DNA of 64,000 nt, taken from contig NZ_CP059556.1 of NCBI RefSeq assembly GCF_024734405.1, positions 3,968,001 to 4,032,000 of the forward strand, in the 5' to 3' direction. How positions within the stretch are numbered: position 1 is the first letter of the stretch; every line of letters begins with the position of its first letter. The notes under the pieces were generated by a model. The model saw nothing but the letters and a program-made list of their open reading frames with translations. It was not told the origin of the DNA and made no database searches. Of this stretch, positions 53,952-63,507 are shown in pieces. Source of the stretch: Saccharopolyspora gregorii. Its GTDB lineage: Bacteria > Actinomycetota > Actinomycetes > Mycobacteriales > Pseudonocardiaceae. A program made the position numbers and the translations under genes.

Positions 53952-54905
53952 TCAGGCCCCGGGGGCGAGTTCCGCCAGCCACCGCCAGCGGTCGGTGCCG
54001 TCGGCCGGAGCGGCGTTGAAGTACTCCCAGCCGGTGATGCCGCCGAACTCCGGGTACTTCGCGCGCAGCTCCGCGAGCACGTCCCGCAGCGTCGCCGCGT
54101 CCACGTAACCGGAACCGCCGTTGCCCCCGTTCGTCAACGCCGTCACCGCGATCCGGTCGGCGGGGATCACCCCGCGCTCGACGATTGCGTCGAAGTCCGA
54201 TGTGGACGAAGCATCGCCCCAACCGTTGTAGAACTGGGCGTTGAAGAAGGCGATCTCGTCGCCGACGTCCCGGTAGAGCCGGTCGTAGTCGAAGCCGGAC
54301 AGGTTGCCGCCGCCGGACAGCGCGCTGGCCACCGGCCCCATCGAGATCACGAAATCGGGCCCGAAGTCGGCGCGCAGCGCGGTGATGACCCGCTCGATGC
54401 CCGCCAGGGACATCTCCTCCTCGACGTTGAGGTCGATCCCGTCCAGCCGGCGCTCGGCGACCAGGTCCCGCAGCAGCGGGTAGTAGGTGTCGAACTCGGC
54501 GTCCAGCCGCTGGAAGCTGCCGTGCCCGGCGCCGCCGACCATGCCGAGCACCCGCACGCCCTCGTCCTGCACCGCCGCCAGGTCCGTCCACATCGGATCG
54601 AACTTGGGGTCGTCCGGCGGGTCGTCGTTGAGGTGCACCTCGGTCGGCGAGTTCAGGTGGATCGCCCCGACGATCAGGTCGGTGACGGGCACGTCGTGCT
54701 CGATGAGCTCGCGCGGCGAGACGTAGCGGTCGCCGTCGTACTGGGTCTGGTAGTACATCGCGGCGTGCTCGCCGCCGGCGGCGTCGGCCCGCGGCCGCAC
54801 CTCCACGACGAGCGCGAGCACCACGGCCAGCACGACCGCGGTGGCCGCGACCAGCACCGCGCGCCGGACGCCGACGCGGTGGGGCGCCGGGAACTGGAGA
54901 CTCAT
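53952..54905 (-). CDS. exported GH18-like (chitinase-fold) hydrolase
   Basis: 317 aa protein with an N-terminal membrane or signal segment (AVLVAATAVVLAVVLALVVEV). The body is a GH18-type barrel: VRVLGMVGGAGHG, the active-site strand LDGIDLNVEEEMS (the family DGxDxDxE, here DGIDLNVEE, retaining the catalytic Glu), FVISMGPVASAL, and IAFFNAQFYNGWG with YPEFGGITGWEYFNA near the end. One of the motif Asp residues is Asn, seen also in some lysozyme-like or endo-glucosaminidase members. The start at 54905 gives a normal signal; a longer frame adds 26 residues. Substrate unknown. Confidence 0.82.
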   Translation of the reverse strand: MSLQFPAPHRVGVRRAVLVAATAVVLAVVLALVVEVRPRADAAGGEHAAMYYQTQYDGDRYVSPRELIEHDVPVTDLIVGAIHLNSPTEVHLNDDPPDDPKFDPMWTDLAAVQDEGVRVLGMVGGAGHGSFQRLDAEFDTYYPLLRDLVAERRLDGIDLNVEEEMSLAGIERVITALRADFGPDFVISMGPVASALSGGGNLSGFDYDRLYRDVGDEIAFFNAQFYNGWGDASSTSDFDAIVERGVIPADRIAVTALTNGGNGGSGYVDAATLRDVLAELRAKYPEFGGITGWEYFNAAPADGTDRWRWLAELAPGA

Positions 54906-55005
54906 CCGCACATTCCTCGTTTCCCTCGCCCGCGCACCTGGCGGGACCATTCGACCCCGCGCGACCCGGTCGGTCAACGCCACGAACGGAGCAACGCGCT
55001 CCCGT

Positions 55006-56352
55006 TTACCGTTCGCCGGTCGCGTCCCGATCGGTGGTGAGGTCGCGGTCCCGCGTCTCCGGCGCCAGCCAGGTGGCGAACCCGCTGACCAGCGCCGCCA
55101 CCGACATGTACACCGCCACCGGGATCCAGGAACCGGCGAACGCGGCGACCAGCGCGGTGCACACCAGCGGCGCGATCCCGCCGCCCAGCATCGAGGAGAA
55201 CTCGCGGCCCAGCGTGACGCCCGCGTACCGGTAGCGGGTGCCGAACAGCTCGGGGAAGTAGCTCATCTGCACCCCGACCAGGCCGTGGCAGGCCAGCACG
55301 AAGCCGAGCACGACCACCACCACGACCGCCGCGGTGGAGCCGGTGTTCAGCGCGATGAAGCTCGGCCCGGGCAGCAGCACCAGGGCGGCGAAGATCAGCC
55401 CGGACACGGGCCTGCGGCCGAACCGGTCGGACAGGCGGCCGAAGGCGAACGCGGCGACCCCGCCGCACAGGGCGCCGACCAGCAGCACCTTCGGCACCAG
55501 GTCCGCGTCCACCCCGACCGAGGACACCAGGTAGGAGGCCATGAACACCTGGTAGGTGTAGGACTGGGTGCTCACGCCGAGGTTCATCAGGAACACCAGC
55601 AGCAGCGGGCGCCTGCCGCGCCGGAACACCTCGGCGACGGGGCGGCGCGGTTCGGCCTCCTGCTCGCGCAGCTCCTGGAACACGGGGCTCTCGGCGAGCC
55701 TGCGCCGCAGCACCAGGGCGGCGACGGTGACGAACAGGCTGCTGGCGAACACGAGGCGCCAGCCCCAGCTCATCAGCTGGTCCGGCGGCAGCAGCTGCGC
55801 CAGCACCCACGCGACCGCGCCGACGGCGGTGCCCAGCGCCGCACCGGTCATCACCAGCGCGGCGAGCCGCCCGCGGCGCCCGGGCGCGGCGGTCTCGGTG
55901 AGCAGCGTCGCTCCCCCGGCCTGCTCGGCTCCCGCGCCGAGCCCCTGCAAGCAGCGGCACAGCAGCAGCAGCACCGGCGCGAGTAGCCCCACCTGGTCGA
56001 AGGTGGGCAGCAGCCCGATGGCCAGCGTCGACCCGCCCATCAGCAGCAGCGTCGCCACCAGCACCCACTTGCGGCCCAGCCGGTCGCCGAGCCGGGAGAA
56101 GATCAGGCCGCCGAGCGGGCGGGCGGCGAACCCGACGGCGTAGGTGCTGAAGCTGGCCAGCAACCCGGCGGCCGGGGAGATCCCGGGGAAGAACAGCTCG
56201 CTGAACACCAGCGCGGACGCGGTGCCGTAGATGACGAAGTCGTACTGCTCCAGGGCGGTGCCGATCAGGCCGGCCCAGGCCGCGCGGCGCACCGAGCGCT
56301 GGTCGGGTTGCGGCTGCGCGGGAGCGCTCTCGGGTGCTGCGGTGCTGTCCAT
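55006..56352 (-). CDS. MFS transporter of the metabolite:H+ symporter (MHS) type
   Basis: 448 aa, about 12 helices, of the ShiA/ProP/citrate-permease group. Blocks: GLIGTALEQYDFVIYGTASALVF, FAARPLGGLIFSRLGDRLGRKWVL, CRCLQGLGAGAEQAGGATLL and RLSDRFGRRPV. The N-terminal Asp-Arg and Gly-Arg rich loops are typical. It lies downstream of the mannitol dehydrogenase-type gene on the same strand with 50 bp between, so it is probably part of the sugar-acid operon. Confidence 0.9.
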   Translation of the reverse strand: MDSTAAPESAPAQPQPDQRSVRRAAWAGLIGTALEQYDFVIYGTASALVFSELFFPGISPAAGLLASFSTYAVGFAARPLGGLIFSRLGDRLGRKWVLVATLLLMGGSTLAIGLLPTFDQVGLLAPVLLLLCRCLQGLGAGAEQAGGATLLTETAAPGRRGRLAALVMTGAALGTAVGAVAWVLAQLLPPDQLMSWGWRLVFASSLFVTVAALVLRRRLAESPVFQELREQEAEPRRPVAEVFRRGRRPLLLVFLMNLGVSTQSYTYQVFMASYLVSSVGVDADLVPKVLLVGALCGGVAAFAFGRLSDRFGRRPVSGLIFAALVLLPGPSFIALNTGSTAAVVVVVVLGFVLACHGLVGVQMSYFPELFGTRYRYAGVTLGREFSSMLGGGIAPLVCTALVAAFAGSWIPVAVYMSVAALVSGFATWLAPETRDRDLTTDRDATGER

Positions 56353-56402
56353 GCGTCCTCGGATGGATCAGGTCGCGTGCGGTGCGACGGGCGGGTCGGA
56401 GT

Positions 56403-57881
56403 TCAGCCGGCGCAGGCCGCCGCGGCGGCGGCCTTCGGTCCGTGCCGGACGAGGAGGTCGAGCAGTTCGGCGACGCGGGCGGTGAAGTCGGCGTGCCCGG
56501 CGAGTTCCGGGCCGAGCAGCCCGCGTCCGAGCACCTCGTCCACAGTGGACTCCGACGACGCGCCGCGCCGCATCGAGTCCACGATGGACTCGCGCGCCGG
56601 GTCGGACATCGCCGCCGCGTGCGGACCCGCGTCGGCCCCGCCGCCGAGGCAGCGCAGGTAGGCGGCGACGGTCAACGCCAGCTGCTGCGGCATCCGGCCG
56701 GCGCGCAGGTGCGCCAGCGCCGGATCCGGCACCCGCTGGGCGAGCTTGACCGAACCGTCCGAGCCGACCTGGCGGGTGCGGTGGCCCAGCGCCGAGTTCG
56801 CCCAGCGCTGGAAGAGGCTCGCGATGTAGTCCTCGGCGTCGACGGCGGCGGGCACCGCCAGCGTCGGCAGGTAGTCCGCGCGCAGCGCCCGGTCGGCGGC
56901 CTCGGCGATGAACGGGCGGGCGATCGCCTCCGGGATCGTGTCGCAGCCGTCGAGCGCGCCCAGGTAGGCGATCAGCGAGTGGGTTCCGTTGAGCAGCCGC
57001 AACTTCAGCAGCTCGTAGGCCTCGACGTCGTCGGCGAACAGCACGCCGGAACGCTCCCACGCGGGACGGCCAGCGGCGAAGTCGTCCTCCAGCACCCACA
57101 TGCTGAACGGTTCGGCGGGCACCGGCACCGCGTCGCGCACCCCGAGCAGCTCCCGCACCTCGGCGCGGTGCGCGTCGGTGGTCGCGGGCACGATGCGGTC
57201 CACCATGCTGTTCGGGAAGGTCACCGAGGCGTCCGTCCAGCGCTGCAGCTCCTCGCGCTCGGGCGCGGGCAGTTCGGCGGTGAACTCCCGCACCAGCCGC
57301 GCGGTCTGCCGCCCGTTGCCGCCGAGGTTGTCGCAGCTGAGCACGGTGATCGGCCCGGACCCGGCGCGCATCCGGCGTTGCAGGCCGCGCACGATCCGGC
57401 CGGTGGTGGTCCGCGGCGGCGCATCGCCGCGCAGGTCGGCGCGCACCAGCTCGGAATCCAGGTCCAGCGAGCGGGTGCGCGGGGAGTAGGTGTAGCCGCG
57501 CTCGGTGACGGTGATCGTCACGATCCGCGTGTCGGGGGCGGCGATCGCGTCGAGCACCGCCTCCGGCTCGTGCGCGGCGACGAGCGCGCCGGTGTGCACG
57601 CCGGGAACGGTGGCGGTGCTGCCCGCGGGCGAGGATTCGAGCACGGCGTAGCGCAGCTCCTGCTCCCGCATCGCGGTGGCCACGGAGGTGGAATTCCCCG
57701 CCACGCCGAGGATTCCCCACGGCCCGTCGGTGTGCGCGAGCGCTCGGGCGGTGTGCACGGCCTGGTGCGCGCGGTGGAAGTTGCCCAGTCCCAAGTGGAC
57801 GATGCCGGTGCGTTCCGGCGGAGCCGGGCGCAGCAGGGCGTGCGCGGGGGCCGTGGCGGCGCCGAGCCGGGGCGTGGTCAT
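56403..57881 (-). CDS. uxuB: mannitol dehydrogenase-family oxidoreductase (fructuronate reductase-like)
   Basis: 492 aa long-chain dehydrogenase. The nucleotide motif is IVHLGLGNFHRAHQAV, followed by VLSCDNLGGNG, FPNSMVDRIVP, and the catalytic Lys in LLKLRLLNGTHSLIAYLGAL. In this context, directly after a mannonate dehydratase-like gene, it most likely interconverts D-fructuronate and D-mannonate; mannitol or arabinitol oxidation is the alternative. Start at 57881 lies 5 bases after the manD stop. Confidence 0.85.
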   Translation of the reverse strand: MTTPRLGAATAPAHALLRPAPPERTGIVHLGLGNFHRAHQAVHTARALAHTDGPWGILGVAGNSTSVATAMREQELRYAVLESSPAGSTATVPGVHTGALVAAHEPEAVLDAIAAPDTRIVTITVTERGYTYSPRTRSLDLDSELVRADLRGDAPPRTTTGRIVRGLQRRMRAGSGPITVLSCDNLGGNGRQTARLVREFTAELPAPEREELQRWTDASVTFPNSMVDRIVPATTDAHRAEVRELLGVRDAVPVPAEPFSMWVLEDDFAAGRPAWERSGVLFADDVEAYELLKLRLLNGTHSLIAYLGALDGCDTIPEAIARPFIAEAADRALRADYLPTLAVPAAVDAEDYIASLFQRWANSALGHRTRQVGSDGSVKLAQRVPDPALAHLRAGRMPQQLALTVAAYLRCLGGGADAGPHAAAMSDPARESIVDSMRRGASSESTVDEVLGRGLLGPELAGHADFTARVAELLDLLVRHGPKAAAAAACAG

Positions 57882-57885
57882 CTGC

Positions 57886-59106
57886 TCACCAATCCGTCAT
57901 CGAACCGTCGCGGCGGCGCGCGACGGGCAGGTAGGCGGGTTCGTACGGGAACTTCGCGGCGGCGGCCTCGTCGACGGTGACGCCCAGGCCCGGTTCCTCG
58001 CCGGGGTGCAGGTGGCCGTCGGCGTAGCTCCAGGCGTGCGGGAACACCTCGTGCACCCGCTCGGCGTAGCCCATGTACTCCTGGATCGCGAAGTTCGGGG
58101 TGCTCATCCCGACGTGCAGCGAGGCGGCCAGCGCCACCGGCGACACGTCGGACGGCCCGTGCGGTCCGAGCCGCACCTGCCAGAGCTCGGCGAGCGCCGC
58201 GATGCGCCGCAGGTGCGTGATGCCGCCGGCGTGGGTGACGCAGGTGCGCACGAAGTCGATGAGCTGCTCGGTGATCAGCGACTGGCACTCCCAGACGGTG
58301 TTGAACACCTCGCCGATCGCCAGCGGCGCCGTGGTGTGCGCGCGGACGCGGCGCAGCACCTCCTGGTTCTCGGCCGGGGTGACGTCCTCCAGCCAGAACA
58401 GGTCCACCGGTTCCAGCGCCCGCCCCAGCCGCGCCGCCTCGCCCGGGGTGAGCCGGTGGTGGGCGTCGTGCAGCAGGTGCAGCTCCGGGCCGACGTGCTC
58501 GCGCACCGCGGACAGCACCCGCGGGGCGTGCCGCAGGTAGGCGGCGGTGTCCCACACCTCCTCGGCCGGGGCGGCACCGCGACCGGCGGGCTCGTAACCG
58601 CTGCCGCCGCGGTGCACCCCGTAGACGGTGTCGAGCCCCGGCACCCCGGACTGCGCCCGCACCGCCAGGAATCCCTCCGCGCGGCGCGCGTCCACCGAGT
58701 CCAGCAGTTCCGGCACGTCCCAGCCGGTGGCGTGGGTGTAGGTCAGCACCCGGTCGCGGACGGCGCCGCCCAGCAGCTGGTACACCGGCAGCCCCGCGGT
58801 CTTGCCCTTGACGTCCCACAGCGCCAGGTCCACCGCGCCGATCGCGGTCATCGTGACCGGGCCGCGCCGCCAGTACGCGCCGCGGTACAGGTACTGCCAG
58901 GTGTCCTCGACGCGCGCCGGGTCCCGGCCGATCAGCAGCGGCGCCACGTGGTCCCGCAGGTAGGCGGCGACGGCCAGCTCGCGGCCGTTGAGCGTGGCGT
59001 CGCCCCAGCCGACCACGCCGTCCGCGGTGGTGATCTTGAGGGTGGTGAAGTTGCGGCCCGGGCTGGTGAGCAGCACTTCGGCGGCGACGATGCGGTCCCG
59101 GCTCAT
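57886..59106 (-). CDS. manD: D-mannonate dehydratase (ManD/RspA, enolase superfamily)
   Basis: 406 aa dehydratase converting D-mannonate to 2-keto-3-deoxygluconate. Catalytic and metal blocks: [70 protein letters not shown] and [14 protein letters not shown], then [19 protein letters not shown]. The [12 protein letters not shown] insert is typical of the ManD group, which ranges from active mannonate dehydratases to low-activity RspA proteins. The ATG overlaps the LacI stop (ATGA). It forms the core of the operon lacI - manD - uxuB - MHS. Confidence 0.92.
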   Translation of the reverse strand: MSRDRIVAAEVLLTSPGRNFTTLKITTADGVVGWGDATLNGRELAVAAYLRDHVAPLLIGRDPARVEDTWQYLYRGAYWRRGPVTMTAIGAVDLALWDVKGKTAGLPVYQLLGGAVRDRVLTYTHATGWDVPELLDSVDARRAEGFLAVRAQSGVPGLDTVYGVHRGGSGYEPAGRGAAPAEEVWDTAAYLRHAPRVLSAVREHVGPELHLLHDAHHRLTPGEAARLGRALEPVDLFWLEDVTPAENQEVLRRVRAHTTAPLAIGEVFNTVWECQSLITEQLIDFVRTCVTHAGGITHLRRIAALAELWQVRLGPHGPSDVSPVALAASLHVGMSTPNFAIQEYMGYAERVHEVFPHAWSYADGHLHPGEEPGLGVTVDEAAAAKFPYEPAYLPVARRRDGSMTDW

Positions 59107-60092
59107 GCTGTCTCCTCGCGGACGGGACCCGTGGTGCCGCGCACCACGAGCTGGGTGGGCAGGCGCAGGGTGCGCGGCAGGGTCCGCTGCCCGGCGACGG
59201 CGCGGCCCAGCAGCTCCAGGCTCACCGCCCCGGCGCGCTCGATCGGGGCGGCGATGCTGGTCAGGGCCGGGTGGGTGATCTCGGCGAGCGGGATGTCGTC
59301 GAAGCCGACCACGCTGAGCCCGTCCGGGGCGTGCACGCCCAGCACGCGGGCGCCGGAGACGACGCCGAGCGCCACCAGGTCGTTGTGCGCGATCACCGCG
59401 GTCGCCCCCGCCGCGAGCACCCCCGCCGCCGCGGCGGTCCCGCCCGCCACCGTCTCCGCCTGGTGGCCCAGCACGTCCAGCCGCGCGCCCGCCTGCTCGG
59501 CGAGCGCGGTGACGATGCCGAGGCGGTGCGCGTTCGACCAGGACCGCGCCGAACCCTGCACGTAGGCGAGGTGGCGGTGGCCCAGCGCGGTCAGGTAGTC
59601 CACCGCCTGCCGCAGCCCGTCGGTGGCGTCGGAGAGCACGCAGTCGACCCCGGTCGCCGCCCGGTTCACCAGCACCGCCGGGGTCCGCCCGCACAGCGCC
59701 AGCAGTTCCGCCGCGTCCAGCCGCGGCGAGCACACCACGATCCCGTCCGCGCGGCCCCGCAGGTGGGCGAGCACGTCGCGCTCCCGGTCCGGGTCGAACG
59801 CGGTGTCGGCGAGCAGCACCGTCTGCGACCGGTGCCATCCCTCGGCCTGGGCGGCCTTCACGAAGGCGCCGAACACCGGGTTCGCGATGTCCGGCACGAC
59901 GACGGCGACGGTGCCGCCCCGCGGGGGCGCGGGGTGGCGGGTGCGGCCCGGGTCGTAGCCGAGTTCCTGGGCGGCGGCCAGCACCTTGCGCAGGGTGTCC
60001 GCGCCGAGCCTGCCGGGTTCGCTGAACGCGCGGGAGGCGGTGGACAGGGCCACCTCCGCGTGCTTCGCGACCTCGGTGAGCGTTGCCGCCAC
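59103..60092 (-). CDS. LacI-family transcriptional regulator
   Basis: 329 aa repressor. The helix-turn-helix is [44 protein letters not shown], with the hinge and periplasmic-binding-like domain following ([45 protein letters not shown]). The GTG at 60092 follows GAGGAGGAGAC. It is first in the operon with manD, uxuB and the MHS transporter. A palindrome CTTGCGCAAG lies upstream and is a probable autoregulatory operator. Confidence 0.93.
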   Translation of the reverse strand: MAATLTEVAKHAEVALSTASRAFSEPGRLGADTLRKVLAAAQELGYDPGRTRHPAPPRGGTVAVVVPDIANPVFGAFVKAAQAEGWHRSQTVLLADTAFDPDRERDVLAHLRGRADGIVVCSPRLDAAELLALCGRTPAVLVNRAATGVDCVLSDATDGLRQAVDYLTALGHRHLAYVQGSARSWSNAHRLGIVTALAEQAGARLDVLGHQAETVAGGTAAAAGVLAAGATAVIAHNDLVALGVVSGARVLGVHAPDGLSVVGFDDIPLAEITHPALTSIAAPIERAGAVSLELLGRAVAGQRTLPRTLRLPTQLVVRGTTGPVREETA

Positions 60093-60142
60093 GTCTCCTC
60101 CTCGCCGCCGCACGTCGCCGGTGATCGGTGCGGGTGCGAGCC

Positions 60143-60172
60143 ATCGAACGGCATCTTGCGCAAGGTTGTCAA
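60143..60172 (-). promoter_or_regulatory. promoter with LacI-type operator
   Basis: On the minus strand TTGACA (60172-60167) is followed after 17 bases by GTTCGA, a plausible -35/-10 pair. The palindrome CTTGCGCAAG (60155-60164) sits between the two, an ideal place for repression by the LacI protein encoded just downstream. Confidence 0.6.
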
Positions 60173-60230
60173 CGAGTTGCCGAGAGCTTGCCGGGCGATC
60201 CCGGTGACCGGCCGGGCACGCGTTGTAGTC

Positions 60231-61100
60231 CTATGTGGACACGTACGGCGCCGCCGGGAGGCCGCGTCCCGCGCCGCGGACCACGAACAGCGCCCCCGAC
60301 TCCGGGTACGCGCGCAGGTCCACCTCCTGCCGGGACGTCGTGATGTACAGGTCCGCGAGGTCCGGGCCGCCGAAGGTGCAGGCGGTGACGCGCGGGACCG
60401 GCAGCTCCACCACCGCCAGCAGCGCGCCCTCCGGCGAGTAGCGGTGCACCGCTCCCCCGCCCCACAGCGCCACCCACGGGCAACCCGCCGCGTCCACGGT
60501 CAGCCCGTCCGGCGCACCGAACTCCGGGGCGATCCGCACCAGCTCGCGCCGGCGGGTGAGCTCGCCGCCGCGGTAGTCGAAGGCGTCCACCCGCTGCGTC
60601 GGGGTGTCCGCGTAGTAGGCGGTCGTGCCGTCCGGGCTCCACGCCAGGCCGTTCGAGATCGTCACCCCGGCCAGCACCACCTCGACGTTCCCGGCGCCGT
60701 CCAGCCGGTGCAGCGCGCCCGCGCCCGGCCTCGCGTCGTAGGCCATCGAGCCGCAGTAGAAGCGGCCGTCCGGGTCGCACCCGCCCTCGTTCATCCGCAC
60801 GCCCGGGTCCGTCCACAGCGGACTCATCGGCCGGACCTCGGTGAGCTCGTCGTCGGCGAACGCGAACCCGCGCTCCACCGCCAGCACCGCGCCACCGCCC
60901 GCCTTCGGCCGCAACGCCGCCGCGACCGACCCCACGTGCGAGCGCCGCACCGCACCGCCCGGCAGCAGGGTGAGCACGTCGCCGGCGAGCATGTCCACCC
61001 ACCGCAGCCCCGGCCAGCCGTCGTGCCACACCGGCCCTTCCCCGTGCTCCGCGCACGCACCGGTCACCTGCTCGGCCCGGAACCGCTCGACCCCGCCCAT
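60231..61100 (-). CDS. SMP-30/gluconolactonase-family lactonase
   Basis: 289 aa six-bladed beta-propeller. Metal ligands fit the family: Glu in GEGPVWHD, Asn in MNEGGCDPDGRFYCGSM, Asn in TISNGLAWSPDG and Asp in APDGLTVDAAG. It should hydrolyse a sugar lactone, feeding the dehydratases nearby. The ATG at 61100 follows GGAGGTGCG. It is the last gene before the LacI promoter on the same strand and is preceded by palindromic GAACG...CGTTC sites. Confidence 0.9.
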   Translation of the reverse strand: MGGVERFRAEQVTGACAEHGEGPVWHDGWPGLRWVDMLAGDVLTLLPGGAVRRSHVGSVAAALRPKAGGGAVLAVERGFAFADDELTEVRPMSPLWTDPGVRMNEGGCDPDGRFYCGSMAYDARPGAGALHRLDGAGNVEVVLAGVTISNGLAWSPDGTTAYYADTPTQRVDAFDYRGGELTRRRELVRIAPEFGAPDGLTVDAAGCPWVALWGGGAVHRYSPEGALLAVVELPVPRVTACTFGGPDLADLYITTSRQEVDLRAYPESGALFVVRGAGRGLPAAPYVST

Positions 61101-61117
61101 CGCACCTCCACTCCGAA

Positions 61118-61133
61118 GCGAACGACCGTTCGC
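61118..61133. promoter_or_regulatory. palindromic GCGAACGACCGTTCGC site
   Basis: GCGAAC and GTTCGC form an inverted repeat 18 bases before the lactonase start. It shares the GAACG...CGTTC core with the larger palindrome at 61245-61291, so both may be bound by the same regulator. Confidence 0.55.
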
Positions 61134-61244
61134 CACCACCGCCGGACAGGCGGCCCGCCCACTTCCACGCCCCGGCGCCGGGTGCACGGCCCGTCCGCCC
61201 ACGTGGATCGGCCCCGCTCCCCGACCGATCCCACCCACCTCGCG

Positions 61245-61291
61245 AGTGAACGGACCGTTCGACCAACTAGATCGGACGAACGGTCCGTTCA
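61245..61291. repeat. 17-bp inverted repeat with GAACGGACCGTTC cores
   Basis: AGTGAACGGACCGTTCG (61245-61261) is the exact reverse complement of CGAACGGTCCGTTCACT (61275-61291). Each arm is itself a palindrome. It overlaps the end of the zinc dehydrogenase gene. It could act as terminator of that operon or as a double operator for the lactonase gene. Confidence 0.75.
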
Positions 61292-62310
61292 CTCCCCGAC
61301 CCGGGGGTCAGGAGGATCTTGCCCACCTGTGAGCCGGAGTCGGTGAGCAGATCCAGGGCGGTCGCGGCGTCGGCCAGGTCGAACTCGTGGGTGATGATCC
61401 GTCCCGGATCCAGCACCCCGGCGGTGAACAGCCGCACCACGTGCGTCCAGGCCCGCGACGGCGCGCCGAACACGGTGTGCAGGGTGAGCTGCGCGGAGAC
61501 GAGCCGCGCGGTCACCAGCGAGTCCGATTCCGGTGGCAGCCCGGTGAGCGCGACCCGCCCGCCGCGGCGGGCCAGCCGGGTCGCCAGGTGGGCGGCGCCC
61601 GGTGTTCCCGCGGTCTCCAGCACCGCGTCGAACCGCCCGCAGCGACGTACCGCTTCGAGCGGGGTGAGCACCGCGGTGGCCCCGCACGCCTCGGCGAGCT
61701 CCTCCCGCCCGGCGCGGGGTTCGACCACGACGAGTTCGGCGGGCCCGGTGGCGCCGAGCAGCTGCGCGCCGAGCAAGCCGAGGCTGCCGCCGCCGACGAC
61801 GGCGACCCGCTCCCCGGCGACACCGCCGAGCCGCAGGCACGCCTCGCCGACGCAAGCGGCGGGTTCGAGCACGGCCGCGGCCCGCAGGTCGGCTTCGGGT
61901 GGCAGCACGTGCAGCAGCCGCGCGGGCAGCAGCAGGTGGTCGCACCAGGCGCCGGGCGAGGTGAACCCGGTTTCGGCGTACCCGGTGCTGCACAGGTTGT
62001 TCTCGCCGCGCCGGCACGCGTCGCAGGACTGGCAGCCGCGGAACCCCTCGCCGACGACGTGGTGCCCGAGGTAGTCGGCGGGAACGTCCGGTCCGACGGC
62101 GAGCACGGTGCCGGACCACTCGTGCCCGGGCACCACCGGGTAGCGGACGAACCCGTCGGGTCGCCCGCCGGTGAACAGTTCCCGGTCGGAGCCGCAGATG
62201 CCGCTCCAGGCGATGCGGACCAGCGCTTCGCCCGGCCCGGGTTCGACGGGATCGGCGGCGGCGACGCGGAGTTCGCCGGGCCGGTCGATGACGACGGCGC
62301 GCGCGGTCAC
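61267..62310 (-). CDS. zinc-dependent alcohol/sugar-acid dehydrogenase (MDR family)
   Basis: 347 aa medium-chain dehydrogenase. Catalytic zinc region SGICGSDRELF with GHEWSGTVLAVG; structural zinc Cys cluster CQSCDACRRGENNLC; Rossmann motif VAVVGGGSLGLLGAQLLG. Resembles RspB and L-threonine/gulonate-type dehydrogenases. The GTG start overlaps the stop of the dehydratase gene (GTGA). The last codons are formed by the palindrome at 61275-61291, giving an unusual SERTVRPI end. Confidence 0.9.
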   Translation of the reverse strand: MTARAVVIDRPGELRVAAADPVEPGPGEALVRIAWSGICGSDRELFTGGRPDGFVRYPVVPGHEWSGTVLAVGPDVPADYLGHHVVGEGFRGCQSCDACRRGENNLCSTGYAETGFTSPGAWCDHLLLPARLLHVLPPEADLRAAAVLEPAACVGEACLRLGGVAGERVAVVGGGSLGLLGAQLLGATGPAELVVVEPRAGREELAEACGATAVLTPLEAVRRCGRFDAVLETAGTPGAAHLATRLARRGGRVALTGLPPESDSLVTARLVSAQLTLHTVFGAPSRAWTHVVRLFTAGVLDPGRIITHEFDLADAATALDLLTDSGSQVGKILLTPGSGSERTVRPI

Positions 62311-63464
62311 CGGCCGCTCCCGGTGCCGCGGAACTGCCAGTCCTGGGCGTAGAGGTCGAAGTGCGCGCTCTCCGGCGGGTGCTCGCGCACGAAGTCCACG
62401 TCGAGCTCGACGCCGAGCCCGGGCGCGGTGGGCAGCGCGAAGTACCCGTCCACGACCTCGGGCAGCCCGGGCGCGGCCTGCTGCACGTGCCGGTCGGCGA
62501 AGTCGTTGAAGTGCTCCTGGATCTTGAAGTTGGTGGTGGCCGCGGCGAGGTGCAGGTTCGCGGCGGTGAGCACCGGTCCGCCGACGTTGTGCGGGGCCAC
62601 GAGCACGTAGTGGGTCTCGGCGGTGGCGGCGAGCTTGCGGGTCTCCTGGATGCCGCCGAGGTGCCCGATGTCGGGCTGGATGATGTCCGCGGCGCGCCGC
62701 TCGAACAGCTCGCGGTACTCGATGCGGTCGTGCACGCGTTCCCCGGTGGCGACCGGCACGTCGACCTTCTCGGCCACTGTGGACAGTGCGGCGAAGTTCT
62801 CCGGTGGCACGGGCTCCTCGATCCAGCTGGGCGAGTACGGCACGAGTTCCCCGGCGATGCGGACGGCTTCGGCGGGGGTGAACCGGCCGTGCATCTCGAC
62901 GAGCAGTTCCACGTCGGGCCCGACGGCGTCGCGGACGGCTTCGACGAGCGACACCGAGCGGCGGCGTTCGTCGGCCTCCAGCTCCCAGCGGCCGGGACCG
63001 AACGGGTCGAACTTGAGCGCGCGGTACCCGCGGTCGACGACTTCCCGCGCCGCGGCGTGGAATTCCTCGGGCGTCCGCTCCACGGTGTACCAGCCGTTGG
63101 CGTAGGCCTTGATCCGGTCCCGCACTTTGCCGCCGAGCAGCCGCCACACCGGCTGGCCGAGCGCTTTGCCGATGATGTCCCAGCAGGCCATCTCGACGCA
63201 GGCGATGCCGGACATGGCGATCTCGCCCGCCCGCCCGTAGTCGCCGTGCTTCATCCGCCACACCAGCGATTCCAGGTCGAACGGGTCGGTGCCGACGAGG
63301 TGGCGCGGTTCGGCTTCGCGCAGGTAGCCGAGCAGCGCCTGGGTGTGCCCGAGCATCCGGGTCTCGCCGACGCCGACGAGCCCGTCGTCGGTGTGCACCC
63401 GCACGTAGGTGAGGTCGCGCCACGGGGTGCCGAGCACGAAGGTGTCCAGGTGGCTGATCTTCAT
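62307..63464 (-). CDS. galactonate-dehydratase-like enzyme (enolase superfamily)
   Basis: 385 aa mandelate racemase/muconate lactonizing-type enzyme. Catalytic and metal residues: Lys in ALKFDPFG, Glu in LVEMHGRF, Glu in WIEEPVPPEN, Glu in ATGERVH, Asp/His in QPDIGHLGG and the late His in APHNVGGPVL. The EMHGRF and GERVH pattern fits the D-galactonate/galactarate dehydratase group; the exact sugar acid is not certain. ATG at 63464 follows CGGAGAAG. Coupled to the zinc dehydrogenase downstream. Confidence 0.88.
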   Translation of the reverse strand: MKISHLDTFVLGTPWRDLTYVRVHTDDGLVGVGETRMLGHTQALLGYLREAEPRHLVGTDPFDLESLVWRMKHGDYGRAGEIAMSGIACVEMACWDIIGKALGQPVWRLLGGKVRDRIKAYANGWYTVERTPEEFHAAAREVVDRGYRALKFDPFGPGRWELEADERRRSVSLVEAVRDAVGPDVELLVEMHGRFTPAEAVRIAGELVPYSPSWIEEPVPPENFAALSTVAEKVDVPVATGERVHDRIEYRELFERRAADIIQPDIGHLGGIQETRKLAATAETHYVLVAPHNVGGPVLTAANLHLAAATTNFKIQEHFNDFADRHVQQAAPGLPEVVDGYFALPTAPGLGVELDVDFVREHPPESAHFDLYAQDWQFRGTGSGR

Positions 63465-63507
63465 CCGTCGTCTTCTCCGATCCGTTCGCGGCCCGGGAGG
63501 AACCCGC

